This document shows, piece after piece, positions 44,025 through 53,960 of a stretch of DNA of 64,000 nucleotides. The position numbers and the translations under genes are program-made. The notes under the pieces were generated by a model. It saw only the letters and a program-made list of their open reading frames with translations, was not told the origin of the DNA and did no database searches. This DNA is from Diplonema papillatum. Taxonomy: Eukaryota; Euglenozoa; Diplonemea; Diplonemida; Diplonemidae. The number at the start of each line of letters is the position of its first letter. Position 1 is the stretch's first letter. The stretch spans positions 123,501 to 187,500 of the forward strand of contig JAPJBO010000114.1 of NCBI GenBank assembly GCA_030068145.1, read 5' to 3'.

Positions 44025-44095
44025 GCGAGAGGTGTAGAATAGGTGGGAGGCCGCAACATTGACATACCACTACTCTTGTTGTCGCTTTACTTAAC
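44025..44095 (+). pseudogene. LSU (28S) rRNA fragment
   Basis: GCGAGAGGTGTAGAATAGGT, GGGAGGC, then ACATACCACTACTCTTGTTG, TCGCTTTACTTA match the 28S region GAGAGGTGTAGAATAAGTGG...GAAATACCACTACTCT...TTTTTCACTTA. The same segment is part of the longer fragment at 56069. Confidence 0.75.
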
Positions 44096-45174
44096 AAAAA
44101 GAGCCGAGAGAATCGATCCCTTGTTATTCCATGCTTTATCATTCACGGCGAACGCCTGCTTTGGGCACGCTGGTTTGTTCACAGTAACATCGGTGGTCGA
44201 CCCGTATGCGCATGGTGTACGCGTAAGCGCTTTCATCCCGATGAAGAGATTACTTGCAAGGCACCATTACCACCGTTCATAGAGCACAGGTCTTGATGCG
44301 AGGGGTTGATCACAGCCTTCCTTTGAATGGGAAGACGGCAGCTGCTCCCTTGTGGGGTTGGGGTCTTTGGATCCGTATCTTATCCGTTTCCACGCGACCA
44401 ACGGGCTTCGGCTCGCGAATCCTCGTTTGGAGACACCAGTCAGGTGGGGAGTTGGCTGTGCTAGCTGGCAGGGGGATTCGCTGAAAGCAGGCCTGGATGG
44501 GAAGACATTTCCGGAGATATGGTGGACCGTCTGTGTGTTGCGTTCCGGCGATCCCGCAAGGGCGTACAGATTGGTCGTTCGGCCTTTTTTAGCGTTATTT
44601 GTGGATTAGAAGGTCGGTATTTTCAAGTCTTCGGTTGACCGTAGTTTTTTTTAGAGTTAAAAGTTCGCTTGAAATTCCGGGGGTTTAGCGTCTCTCACAG
44701 TTTCACTGAGGGAGTTGATGCACCACGAAAAGTCGATTAGAGAACTTCACACAGCCTTCAGGGTGGGGTTGGTTCAAAGAGAAATTCAAGTTTCCCACCT
44801 GACAAAATGCACAGGGGTGGCAGTTCGCCGAACTTTACTGCTTCCTGAACTTTACTGCTGCCCCAATTCTCGCCCCGCGCCGGTCTTTCCGCGTGCACTT
44901 AATATTCTCCTCCTCGTGCTGCAATTAGCTCCAGTCCCAGTGCCGCTGCGTAAAAGGGTAAGTAGAACACGAACCAACTCTTAAAGATCTTCGTGTGCTT
45001 GCCACATTTCCATCGCGGCGCCTCAGGACACGGAAGGCTAGGGGGCGGATGGTGGGTAAGCAAGAGCGTGAGCGGTTGTGTGAGGGAGCGAGAGGCCCTG
45101 TTTCACAGTATATCATTAGTCGGTTAATATAAATCTTCTAAGACTAGCGTCTTATACGACTATTTTTTTTACAG
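44096..45174. other. Repeat pieces, no gene
   Basis: GGAAGACGGCAGCTGCTCCC at 44329 recurs at 56352, also downstream of an LSU fragment. Family C at 44586-44645 and A at 44648-44710. Nothing else supported. Confidence 0.45.
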
Positions 45175-46400
45175 CAGAAACGAACGGCGGGTAGAGGTGG
45201 CCAGAGCGCCTGCAGATAACGCCTCCGGATGCTGCTATGCGTGTGCGCGCTCATTGATACATTGCTAACTGAATCGAGTGTGCTTCCTTTTCCTCGAGTG
45301 ACGGCCCTTTTGGAGCCTCGTTCTGTGTTCCGGCGATAGTCGCTCAGACATTTTGCCTGTGACGGCGGGCTTTATTTTGCCATGTACAGCGGGAAGGAGG
45401 CGAATGAAGGTGGCCAGTGCGCCTTAAGACAAAGCAAACGGATGCTGCTATGCGTGCGCACGATCATTGCATAACTGAATCGAGTGTGCTTCCTATTCCT
45501 CGAGTGAACGCCCGCTTGGAGCTCGTTTTGTGTTCCGGCGATAATCGCTCAGCCAGTTGCCAGTGTCCGCGTACTTTCTTTTGGTCATTAACAGCGGGAA
45601 GGAGGCGAATGGAGGTGGCCAGTGCGCCTGAAGACAACGCAAGCGGATGCTGTTATGCGTGCGCACGGTCATTGCTAACGGAATCGAGTGTGCTTCCTCT
45701 TCCTCGAGTGAAGGCTCGCTTGGAAATCGTTTTGTTGTTTCCGGCGATAATCGCTCAGCAGTTGCCTGTGTCGGCGACCTTATTTTGCGGGAAGTAAGCG
45801 AATGAAGGTGGGCAGTGCGCCTGAAGACAAAGCAAACGGATGCTGCTATGCGTGTGCGCGCTCATTGCCGCAATGCTAGCTGAATCGAGTGTGCTTCCTA
45901 TTCCTCGAGTGACGGCCCGTTTGGAGCTCGGTCTGTGTTCCGGCGATAATCGCTCAGACATTTTTCCTGTGACGGCGGACTTTATTTTGCCATTTACAGC
46001 GGGAAGGAGGCGAATGAAGGGGCCAGTGCGCCTAAAGACAAAGCAAACGGATGCTGCTATGCGTGGGCACGATCATTGCTAACTGAATCGAGTGTGCTTC
46101 CTATTCCTCGAGTGAAGGTCCGCTTGGAGCTCGTTTGTATCTCCGGCAATAATCGCTCAGCCAGTTGCCTGTGTCGGCTGCCCTTCTGTTGTCATTTACA
46201 GCGGGAAGGAGGCGAAGGAAGGTGGCTGCGCCTTAAGACAAAGCAAACGGATGCTGATATGCGTGTGCGCGATACTTGATAACTGAAGCGAGTGTGCTGC
46301 CTATGCCTCGAGTGAAGGTCCGCTTGTAACTCCGGGCCTGAATTGTTTCCGGCGATAATCGCTCAGCCAGTTGCCTGTGACGGCAGACTTGTTCTTGGTC
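45175..46400 (+). repeat. ~203-bp satellite, six copies
   Basis: GAATCGAGTGTGCTTCC recurs at about 45272, 45477, 45681, 45882, 46085 and 46285 (spacing 200-205). Shared blocks are GCGGGAAGGAGGCGAATG, AAGACAAAGCAAACGGATGC, TTCCTCGAGTGA and CGGCGATAATCGCTCAG. Copies differ by substitutions and small indels, which suggests age. Confidence 0.95.
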
Positions 46401-46920
46401 CTCAGTATATGTGTGTATGGGCAAACTTGAGTTTCGATTTGTGGGTGGGCATGGGCCAGGGTAATCGGCTACCGGCTCGCTGGACATGAATGCCACCTGA
46501 CTACTAAGGAGTTCAAAAGCGAAGCAACAACACCAACGCGGAAACGCAACCCGAAGGCAGCCAAGCGGGCCTCCCGGGCAGGGGGGAACCTGCGGCAGTG
46601 AAGTAACGAAGCTCATCCGAGTGTCCGATGAAACCCCTTGTCAATACCACCCAACGACTGCGACGCGCGTGCGAAAAGTCGGGCGCTAGCGTCTGTCAAG
46701 AGCATGCGTGTGTGTGACACAGCCGTGTTTTAAAGGTGAGATGAGAGGCATCGGCTCACTCTGTCAAAGGACCATACCACCTGACTAATAAGAGTGAACT
46801 TATATCCCTGCCTTGATGTGGGTCAACTTTTCTGAAGACACCGGGCTTTCGAAGCCTGGCCGTATCGTCAAAACCCTGGTCAGCCTGACCAGAATTGACC
46901 TCCTCCGAAATCCCCCTGGG
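46401..46920. other. No gene recognised
   Basis: No convincing frame or repeat. Confidence 0.4.
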
Positions 46921-47040
46921 GGAAAATCTTAGTTTAATGCTTAGGCAGGACACTGCCTCTCATGCATGTTTGATGCTAGCATCAAGTTTTCTTCGAAAGA
47001 GTGTAAATAGAAAAGGGAAAAGGGTAAAGGGGTCACAGGG
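46921..47040 (+). repeat. Family D multi-hairpin repeat
   Basis: AGGCAG-GACA-CTGCCT (46943-46958), TTGATGC-TA-GCATCAA (46970-46985), then TTTTCTTCGAAAGAG. Directly followed by an inverted LSU fragment. Confidence 0.85.
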
Positions 47041-47048
47041 AGTGTAAG

Positions 47049-47118
47049 ACTACGGGACTCTCACCCTCTGTGGATACCCCATTCCAGGAGACTTACGTCG
47101 GTTGTGTCCCCAAGCAGT
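47049..47118 (-). pseudogene. LSU rRNA fragment, inverted
   Basis: The reverse complement reads CTTGGGGACACAAC, GTCTCCTGGAATGGGGTATC, CACAGAGGGTGAGAGTCCCG. Closest relative is 9692-9766. Confidence 0.8.
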
Positions 47119-47319
47119 TTGAGGGTATTACTACCGGTGGTCCTCTTTATTATTTTTCACCTGGGGAAGTGGGTTTGCTTTTTCAGGATTATGATGTTCT
47201 TCAGCGTGTAGGATCCAGCTTCAGTGCCCGGTACCAAAGGATGCGAGTGGTCGCTCTTTTCGAGCGAAAGGGTTTCGTGAATATAAATATTACACTGCGC
47301 GCGGCGGTTGTCTCGTCGA

Positions 47320-47760
47320 GGTTCTTTTTAGAGTTAAAGTTCGCTTGAACTTCCGGGGGTTTAGGATCTCCGTGTGAAAGGTTCTTCGTCCTTGAGTGCC
47401 TCGCAGGTGAGTGTCTGACGACGGAGAGAGGACTTGCTACATAGGTATCGTAACGATGTCCATAACTCCTTCTTGAGTGTCTCGCAACAAGAACAAGGAC
47501 TTGCGCCACGCCGCAGCGCTGCTGGTGCTTGGCGATTGTGAAAGGTTCTTCTTGAGTGAGTCTCACAGAGAACAAGGGATGCGCAAGGTTCTTCTTGAGT
47601 GGCTCGCGAAGGAGAAAGCTTCTTGAGTATCTCGCAGAGAACAAGTATTGGGCAAGATTCTTCTTGAGTGGCTCGCAAAGAAAAAGAAGCGCCACACCGC
47701 AGCGCTGTGCAAGGTTCGTCTTGCAGACTACACAGTGGGGTCAAGGCCAGCTGTGGGCTA
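47320..47760. repeat. Family A stub and TTCTTGAGTGNCTCGCA short repeats
   Basis: A stub of family A (TTTTTAGAGTTAAAGTTCGC) is at 47328. From 47380 to 47720 TTGAGTGNCTCGCA(G/A) with GAACAAGG recurs about seven times irregularly; this explains the Leu/Ser-rich minus frames. Confidence 0.65.
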
Positions 47761-47907
47761 TGACATGGTCAGGTCCTCGCTGATTTAAGTGTCGAACTTT
47801 TAATTTAGAAACCACCTACGAGTCAAACGTTCACTTTAAGAACCCCGTCGTATCTTTGTTGTCTGGTAGCTGGCGTGTGCTCTCACTTTTGCTGGCCTGA
47901 GCCGTTT

Positions 47908-48077
47908 TGAGCCGGTCCATCCCCTGTTGATAGACCGAAGAATACAGCACCGGGCAATTCGGTGCAGCCTTAGGGACTAGGGATGGACCTGATAGACCGT
48001 GGTGGACCGTGATTCACTGTGATAAACAGCGGCAGGCACTTCGATGCAGTTTCAAGAGATAGGGACGGACCGGCTCA
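47908..48077 (+). mobile_element. TIR mini-element (TGAGCCGGTCC family), copy 3
   Basis: TGAGCCGGTCCATCCC at the left and GGGACGGACCGGCTCA at the right (15 of 16 pair); CGTTT flanks both sides (47903-47907, 48078-48082). 170 bp, non-coding. Confidence 0.85.
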
Positions 48078-48514
48078 CGTTTACGCACAGGAGGCTGGGG
48101 TATTCCAATTTATGAGTCCTCTCGAAGTGGCCGGAAGCTGTCCGATTCCAAAAAGAAAGAACATCGGACAACCCACAGCGCAGCCTGCCCGGTGCTGGAT
48201 AGAAGAGCCCAAGCAAAAACTGTGAACGCACGACGTATCTCTGCTTCCAGACGGTTTCGCCAAGTAACCGGTACTTTCTGAGTCTCCGGTTGACCGTTGA
48301 GGCGGCGGGGTGTCTATTTTTCCCGTAGACGCGTGAGGTGTGTGGTGAGAAGGTTGGAGAGGCAGACGCGTTGATGTACACGTGATCGTCTGGTTCCTTG
48401 TCTCCCCTAGAAAAAAGATGCGTGGGTTTGTGTTTTCCTGGTGAAGCTTTCCTGCGTTTTTTATGCCGCCTGGTACCAGGGAAAGCGTGCTACACGGGAG
48501 CCAAGCTTCACGTG

Positions 48515-48740
48515 TTCGGCGGTACTGCAGAGCCATGGGTCAAGTGGCTACCGATTTCCCACACTGAATCATCAAGGCGTGGCGCACCTTGGGGCTTGGC
48601 GCTCGCGCTGAACATAAGCTCGTCGAGACGGTCAGCCGCAGGCAGAGCGAACGGGGTTGTAGCACTGAGCTGCCTCCGACTCAAGCTTTGCAAGCTGTTG
48701 TTGATCGTCACGTTCCTGGACCAGGAGCGGCCTTTTTCTT
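48515..48740 (+). repeat. Family H repeat, copy 1
   Basis: GTCAAGTGGCTACCGATTTC, AAGGCGTGGCGCACCTTGG, AAGCTCGTCGAGACGGTCAG, CTGCCTCCGACTCAAGCTTT, CACGTTCCTGGACCAGGAGC. Two more copies at 59660-60190. Confidence 0.85.
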
Positions 48741-49054
48741 TTTCTTCTCTTCTTCGTCTTCTATGCCACCTGCGTCATGTTTCGTTGAGCTGAGTTATTT
48801 TGAGTACATGAACCACATGGAATAGCATGCATTTTCTAGCGTTATTTCTCGTAGGTCAGTTTACTTCGTTGAGCAGCGTTGCCGAACCATGCCGCAGGCG
48901 GGGGGTACAAGAGGTTGCAGAAATCGCTGTCGGTAGGGTGGACCGTGCTTTTCTGCCATTTACACATTTCTGCGTGTGTGCTTTTTTTTTCCCCCCTACA
49001 AAAGCAGGTGCTTCAAAACAGGAGCAACGGCTGTGGTAGCTTGAACTTGATACG

Positions 49055-49270
49055 CAGCAACAATCTGTGACGATAGACTGCACAAGTCGCTGCCGGCCAC
49101 CAGTAGTAGTGATTGTCGAGCTGCCGAAGCAGCCGGACGACAGGCGCAGAGCAGGTATTGCTTGCTCTTTTTTTACTCTCGTGGGAGTCCCGATTGCCCC
49201 TGCCTGGTCAGAAAAGGTTTGTGCCCTGTGATGATGAAGAGGTTGACCAGTATCGGCGCGGGTTCGAGAA
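49055..49270 (+). repeat. Family J repeat, copy 2
   Basis: CGCAGCAACAATCTGTGACG, ATAGACTGCACAAGTCGCT, GAGCTGCCGAAGCAGCCGGA, GATGAAGAGGTTGACCAGTA; shorter than the copy at 21235. Confidence 0.7.
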
Positions 49271-49297
49271 AGGAACACATAGAAGAACCATAACAAT

Positions 49298-49340
49298 GCG
49301 TCTTGGAACACGGACGAAGGAGTCTAACACGTGCCCGAGG
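49298..49340 (+). pseudogene. LSU (28S) rRNA fragment
   Basis: GTCTTGGAACACGGACGAAG, GAGTCTAACACGTGC matches the conserved 28S stretch CCGTCTTGAAACACGGACCA, AGGAGTCTAAC with two changes in about 33 nt. Confidence 0.75.
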
Positions 49341-49479
49341 CTCCGGGTGCCGGTGGTAGTAATAGTGTGATCTGCAGTAGTAGTATGTGTCGTCCTAATC
49401 CGGGAACACGTCAGGGAGAAGAACGGAGCAATGTTTCCAACACATTTTGAGGACGCAGCCACAGCCCGGGATTGTGGTT

Positions 49480-49958
49480 TTTGTTCTTCGCGTACACCAC
49501 CGTGTGTTGTGTTTCCACTCGACCTGTTGCATTTGTGTATCTTGTCGTGTAGGGGTAGACAAGGGTACCTGTAAATCCAGGGTCTCCGGGGAATTGTAAA
49601 CGAATTGCATCTCGTGCCAGAACTATTTTTCTGGAATTGTAAACGAATTGCATCTCGTGCCAGAACTATTTTTCTGGAATTGTAAACGAATTGCATCTCG
49701 TGCCAGAATTATTTTTCTGGAATTGTAAACGAATTGCATCTCGTGCCAGAATTATTTTCCTTTGGTAATCGTTCAGGGCCAAAACCCCTGGATTTTTTCC
49801 AGGGCCCAGGCCCCGGGTTACAGGTACCCCTGGTAGACCTCACGTCCGTTCAACACGTGGTTCGGATGTTACAGCACTTGGAATCATTTTTTCTCCAGTT
49901 CTTTGTCTGGCAGCTTCGTCGAGCATTTCCTTCCAAGCTGGGCGCTTATGTAAGGCTT
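49480..49958 (+). mobile_element. Family B SINE-like unit interrupted by a TIR element
   Basis: Left part to 49560 (CGTGTAGGGGTAGAC) and right part from 49839 (CTCACGTCCGTTCAACACGT to GGCGCTTATGTAAGG) form one B unit. Confidence 0.75.
49561..49832 (+). mobile_element. 272-bp TIR element with internal 43-bp minisatellite
   Basis: Begins AAGGGTACCTGTAA and ends TTACAGGTACCCCTG; GTAGAC is duplicated at 49555-49560 and 49833-49838. Four 43-bp units (GGAATTGTAAACGAATTGCA...) start at 49590, 49633, 49676 and 49719. A CCTGGA-TTTT-TCCAGG hairpin lies near the right end. Non-coding. Confidence 0.8.
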
Positions 49959-50063
49959 TTTTTTGTGTTTCCGACGATCCCGTGGGACGTACAGATTGGT
50001 GTCTTTCGACCTTTGTTTGTTTGTGAGGTTCAGCTTGGTGCGTGGGGGGTTGGTTAGGAAGCT

Positions 50064-53000
50064 CTATTGTATCGGGCTAGACTTTAATTCATGCTTGAGC
50101 CAGGATGCCCACTCCGCAGCCTTTCCGCTGGGCTCTTGGTAGCTGATCCGCTCGCATACACTTTTCATTACAGTGGCGTTGCGCGCTGCGAAGTCGTCCA
50201 TGATTTGCCAGTACGTCACGTTGCATTGTCCATAAATTCTCGCCAGGTCTGCTTCGGGTCCATAACTCCGCACGTGAAGCTCGTCGTTGGCCGTGAGCAC
50301 GTGCTTAGCACTTCCTCGTTCAGCGCATCCTACGACGGCGCACGCCTCGCTCGTTCTAAACGGCATGATCGTCCTTCGGACCAGGGCCTGGAGCAAGTCC
50401 GTCGCGCCGTGTAACTTCCGCAGTGCCCGGAGGGTTTGCGTGCTGAGGCACCGTGGCGGCACTTCATTCGTCAGTCGGTCGCGGACCGCCATGTCACGGC
50501 TGCAGTTGCGGCTCCTCCGCAGGAAACGGCCACTCTCTTCCAGCTGCACCAGGTCATTCGCCTCGTCGTTGTCGTCGGGCTGCTGCCGCCGGCGTCGACA
50601 CAGCCTTGTGACTTTGGCTGCGCTGTAGCACCACTCGATGTCGAATGAGCGGATACTTTGGTGCGCATTGGTCGCTGCTTCGTCGGCCGCGTTGATATCC
50701 GCGTTGTCGCGGTGGCCCCTTGCCCACTGGACCACCGGGATGTTGCGCAGAACCGCGGCGACGGGGTCTCCTTTCCGGGGGTTCCGCGTGCGGGCTATCG
50801 CACTCTGACTGTCACTGCGCAGAGTGACTGTGGCCTGGGGCTGCACTGCGTCTAGGGCTGTGGCGAGCACCATCAACGCGCACAGTTCTGCGTCTGTGCT
50901 GGAGCTGATCCTACCTTGGATTTTTGCCCCGTAGGCCGTCCCGTTGACGTAGACGCCTACGGACCCCCTGCCTTCTCGTTCGTGGTAGCTGCCGTCGGTA
51001 GCCACCTTGATCTCCCCGCCTTCGGCTTCGGCTTTCCGGAGGGCCTTTTCCGTCCACGTAACAATGTACGGTTTTCGGCCTCTTCGTGGTGGCCCTAGCT
51101 CGAAACCGGTCGCCGGTATGCGTCCTTCCGTGGCGTGGGGGTGAGCAGCCATGTACGCCCTTGCCCTCTGCTGTTCCGCGAAATCCTTCACAGGTGTCAT
51201 CCCGTAACCGAAGGTGCATGCTGGGTAGTTTGCGATGCCCTTACTGCCGCGGTGCTTCGGGATCAGCTTGTTGTATGCTGCGAGGAGTTTTGGGTGGGAG
51301 GGGTCAAAGCACTTGGCGATCGCTTGTACCGCTAGGGTCGGTAGTGCATGACTTCTGTATCGGTCGCACTTGCCTCTCGTGGAGCAGAAGTACGACTGTG
51401 CGACAAGTGCGCAGACTCGGCTGAAGCGTTCCATCTTGGCTCGGTTGCGAGTGCAGGTTGCATGGTCCTTGTCCCCATGGAGACACCCTCCGAGGAGCCT
51501 TGAGGAGAGCCGCGTCGTGACTTCGCCGTGTCCGGGTACCGACAACTTGCAAACTCTCGTTGCGACCACTACGAGCTTCCTTCGAGCCATCTTCATCCCC
51601 TTGCGCGCCATCCAGTCGTTGAGCGTCTTGATCTGGGCGGGGACAGAGTCGATAGTCGCATGAGACGTCAGATCATCGATGTAGGCCTTGCATTGTTCGA
51701 TTGCAGGTGGATCGGCTGTGTAATAGAGGTATAGAATTACACTCAGCGGGGACCCCTGCAACAGTCCCCTCCGCGGCGCCATTGGCTGGGTGTAGCCTTT
51801 GTTTGTTGTCAGTGTGAACCATTGGGACCCTAGTATGCTCTTGACCGAGTTCGCCCATTCATCGCCGAAGTCGTTGCGGATGTCTTCGAGGAGCTTGTCG
51901 TGTGGCACTGTGTCATAGGCCGCCTCGATGTCGGCGATTACGACGGCTGGGTCCTCGATGTCGCTGTCTAGCCACTCTTGCGCCCGTTGGAGGATCTCAA
52001 GAGTCGCATGCTGATGCTGGCATCCGTACTGGAAGTCGCTGGTTCTTATTCGTTCGATGCATAGGTCTCTGATTTTAAGGTAGAGGCAGACATGAAGACA
52101 CTTGAGCATCAGTGGCATGATGGCGATGGGTCGAAAGGCGTTTGGGGACTTCTGCTTCGCGCCAGGTTTTAGGAGCAGGAAGATCCAGGACAAAGCGTGC
52201 TCGTGGGGAATTCCGGTTTCCAGCCACTCGTTAAAAGTGTCGGCTACTGTTGCAATTTCTTTTGGACGGAGTGTGGAGAGGAATGTTGCCGACAAGTCGG
52301 TTGTTCTGGCCTTCTTCTTCACGAGCGGGATTGCCAACGCCACGTCCTGCGGGGTAATGGTGACTGCTTTGCGGCGCTTCGGGTTTTCTTCTTCGCTCTC
52401 TTCTGCTGGCTGTGTCGGTCGTGATGTTACGGCGTCGTATCGGAGTTGGAAGTGCGCGACGACGGCGGCGACGTTGGGGATGTTGGGAGGTTCATATGGG
52501 CGTCGGAGCTGAGTGGCGTGGTTGCTGTTTTCGCCTCTCGTGGCGTAGGCGATCCGTCTCCGGATGTCGTTGATTTGGCGATTCAGCTCCTTCTTTTCGT
52601 CCTCGTTCGTGGCAGTGCGTCGATTCAGTAACCTCGTATTGAGGGCCCGTTGGAGTCGTGCGATTTTGGTTGTGCGGTAGCGTGGTGGTCTGACTACCAG
52701 GGGGCCAGTCATTGTCGCCATGAGCCCGTCAAAGTCGTCTGCCACAGGTCGGTCGTTTTTGGGGTATCTCATCGGTGGAATTACCCTCACGATCGTGTGG
52801 TCGTACTCTACGGTGATTGCTGCATGGTCGCTCCCGCCTGAGAAGCGCGCGGATACGAAAACGCAACTTGTTCCTCGGGGTACGAAAACCCTGTCTAGCG
52901 ATGTGCTGGCGTTGCTGCGCTGGTAGGTCGTCCGTCCTCGTACGAGTTCGTCGCCCGCCTTGTCCCTTACGAATCCTTCGACGGCGGGTGTCGTATTTCC

Positions 53001-53954
53001 GTTGAAGTCTCCGGTGACCACGTATTCGCCTGGGGACCTCCTCATTGTGTTCACGATCCAGCTGCCGAGGGCTTCCGCCTCTGCTTTTAGGGTGTTGTTT
53101 ACGACGTATACAGAAACGATGCGCAGGACTCGCTCTCCTATCTTCAGATCGGCGTAACAGCAGGTGCGGTGCGATCCCGTGCGTAGGATGTGCGTCGATG
53201 AGCTGTTCGGGACAAGGATGCTGCTTCGGGCAATTCGTTTTGACCCCAACTCTTCCACTGCGACTACTAGCACTTGCCAGCCTTTAAGTCGCGCCATGTC
53301 TTCGAAAACGACGGGGTCCCTTCCGATTTCGCTCACAGCTAGGATGTTCGCACAAGGGAGTAGGTCGAAGAAGGCAGACAGACTCTTCTTGCAGCATGAG
53401 TTGCAGCTTACGATACGTACTTTGCTTCCAGCGGATGGGGTGACAGGGCGGTGGTTTGCGGGGTTGTATGCATCGCCTTCTTTGGAGATGGTGGGTGGGA
53501 ACATGGTGAGCTGAACCGGTGCTTGATTGTTTGGCGGTGAAGAGGCTGGTTGTTGTGGTGATGATGATCGGAGTCCTGCATCCGGCTGATTACTTGTAGC
53601 TGGCGGGGCAGCTGGTAGAATTAGTACTTGGGGAGGGAGTATGATGGGGTTGTGGGTGGGGATAGGCTGCTTTGGTGAACCACGTGCTCTGGTGGGGATG
53701 GGGAGGAGGGGGACACCTGATGATGCGGGTGGGACGGGCAAGGGGAGGAGGGGGACACCTGATGATGCGGGTGGGACGGGCAAGGGGAGGAGGGGGACAC
53801 CTGATGATGCGGGTGGGACGGACAATGATGATGATGCGGGGGCTGAGGCTGGGCCGCGCGTGCTACTTGTTGCCTGGGTGTGATGGTGCTGATCGTGAAA
53901 GCTGCAGCTGGGCGTTTGCGACACAGAGCTCGACGTCGTCGCTGCTTTGTTAGG
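50064..53954 (-). CDS. LINE ORF2: endonuclease, reverse transcriptase, RNase H
   Basis: Open frame of 1297 codons. The N-terminus has three tandem VPPASSGVPLLPLP units. The APE-type endonuclease spans about residues 165-375 (VSEIGRD, GDFNGN near 303, SDHAAI near 364). The reverse transcriptase spans about 540-800 (FRPIAIMPLMLK, VIADIEAAYDTVPHDKL, RRGLLQGSPLSVILY, YIDDL near 746). RNase H is at about 970-1100 (ATDGSYH, TDAELCAL, RSDSQSA, INAADEAA), and a C-terminal CAVVGCAERGSAKH cluster follows. This set catalyses target-primed reverse transcription and is typical of RNase H-bearing APE LINEs; the clade was not resolved. No ATG is near the start: the frame follows TAA 53957-53955, has GTG at 53924, and its first ATG is about 140 codons in. 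Confidence 0.95.
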   Translation of the reverse strand, partial: PNKAATTSSSVSQTPSCSFHDQHHHTQATSSTRGPASAPASSSLSVPPASSGVPLLPLPVPPASSGVPLLPLPVPPASSGVPLLPIPTRARGSPKQPIPTHNPIILPPQVLILPAAPPATSNQPDAGLRSSSPQQPASSPPNNQAPVQLTMFPPTISKEGDAYNPANHRPVTPSAGSKVRIVSCNSCCKKSLSAFFDLLPCANILAVSEIGRDPVVFEDMARLKGWQVLVVAVEELGSKRIARSSILVPNSSSTHILRTGSHRTCCYADLKIGERVLRIVSVYVVNNTLKAEAEALGSWIVNTMRRSPGEYVVTGDFNGNTTPAVEGFVRDKAGDELVRGRTTYQRSNASTSLDRVFVPRGTSCVFVSARFSGGSDHAAITVEYDHTIVRVIPPMRYPKNDRPVADDFDGLMATMTGPLVVRPPRYRTTKIARLQRALNTRLLNRRTATNEDEKKELNRQINDIRRRIAYATRGENSNHATQLRRPYEPPNIPNVAAVVAHFQLRYDAVTSRPTQPAEESEEENPKRRKAVTITPQDVALAIPLVKKKARTTDLSATFLSTLRPKEIATVADTFNEWLETGIPHEHALSWIFLLLKPGAKQKSPNAFRPIAIMPLMLKCLHVCLYLKIRDLCIERIRTSDFQYGCQHQHATLEILQRAQEWLDSDIEDPAVVIADIEAAYDTVPHDKLLEDIRNDFGDEWANSVKSILGSQWFTLTTNKGYTQPMAPRRGLLQGSPLSVILYLYYTADPPAIEQCKAYIDDLTSHATIDSVPAQIKTLNDWMARKGMKMARRKLVVVATRVCKLSVPGHGEVTTRLSSRLLGGCLHGDKDHATCTRNRAKMERFSRVCALVAQSYFCSTRGKCDRYRSHALPTLAVQAIAKCFDPSHPKLLAAYNKLIPKHRGSKGIANYPACTFGYGMTPVKDFAEQQRARAYMAAHPHATEGRIPATGFELGPPRRGRKPYIVTWTEKALRKAEAEGGEIKVATDGSYHEREGRGSVGVYVNGTAYGAKIQGRISSSTDAELCALMVLATALDAVQPQATVTLRSDSQSAIARTRNPRKGDPVAAVLRNIPVVQWARGHRDNADINAADEAATNAHQSIRSFDIEWCYSAAKVTRLCRRRRQQPDDNDEANDLVQLEESGRFLRRSRNCSRDMAVRDRLTNEVPPRCLSTQTLRALRKLHGATDLLQALVRRTIMPFRTSEACAVVGCAERGSAKHVLTANDELHVRSYGPEADLARIYGQCNVTYWQIMDDFAARNATVMKSVCERISYQEPSGKAAEWASWLKHELKSSPIQ

Positions 53955-53960
53955 TTAAGG

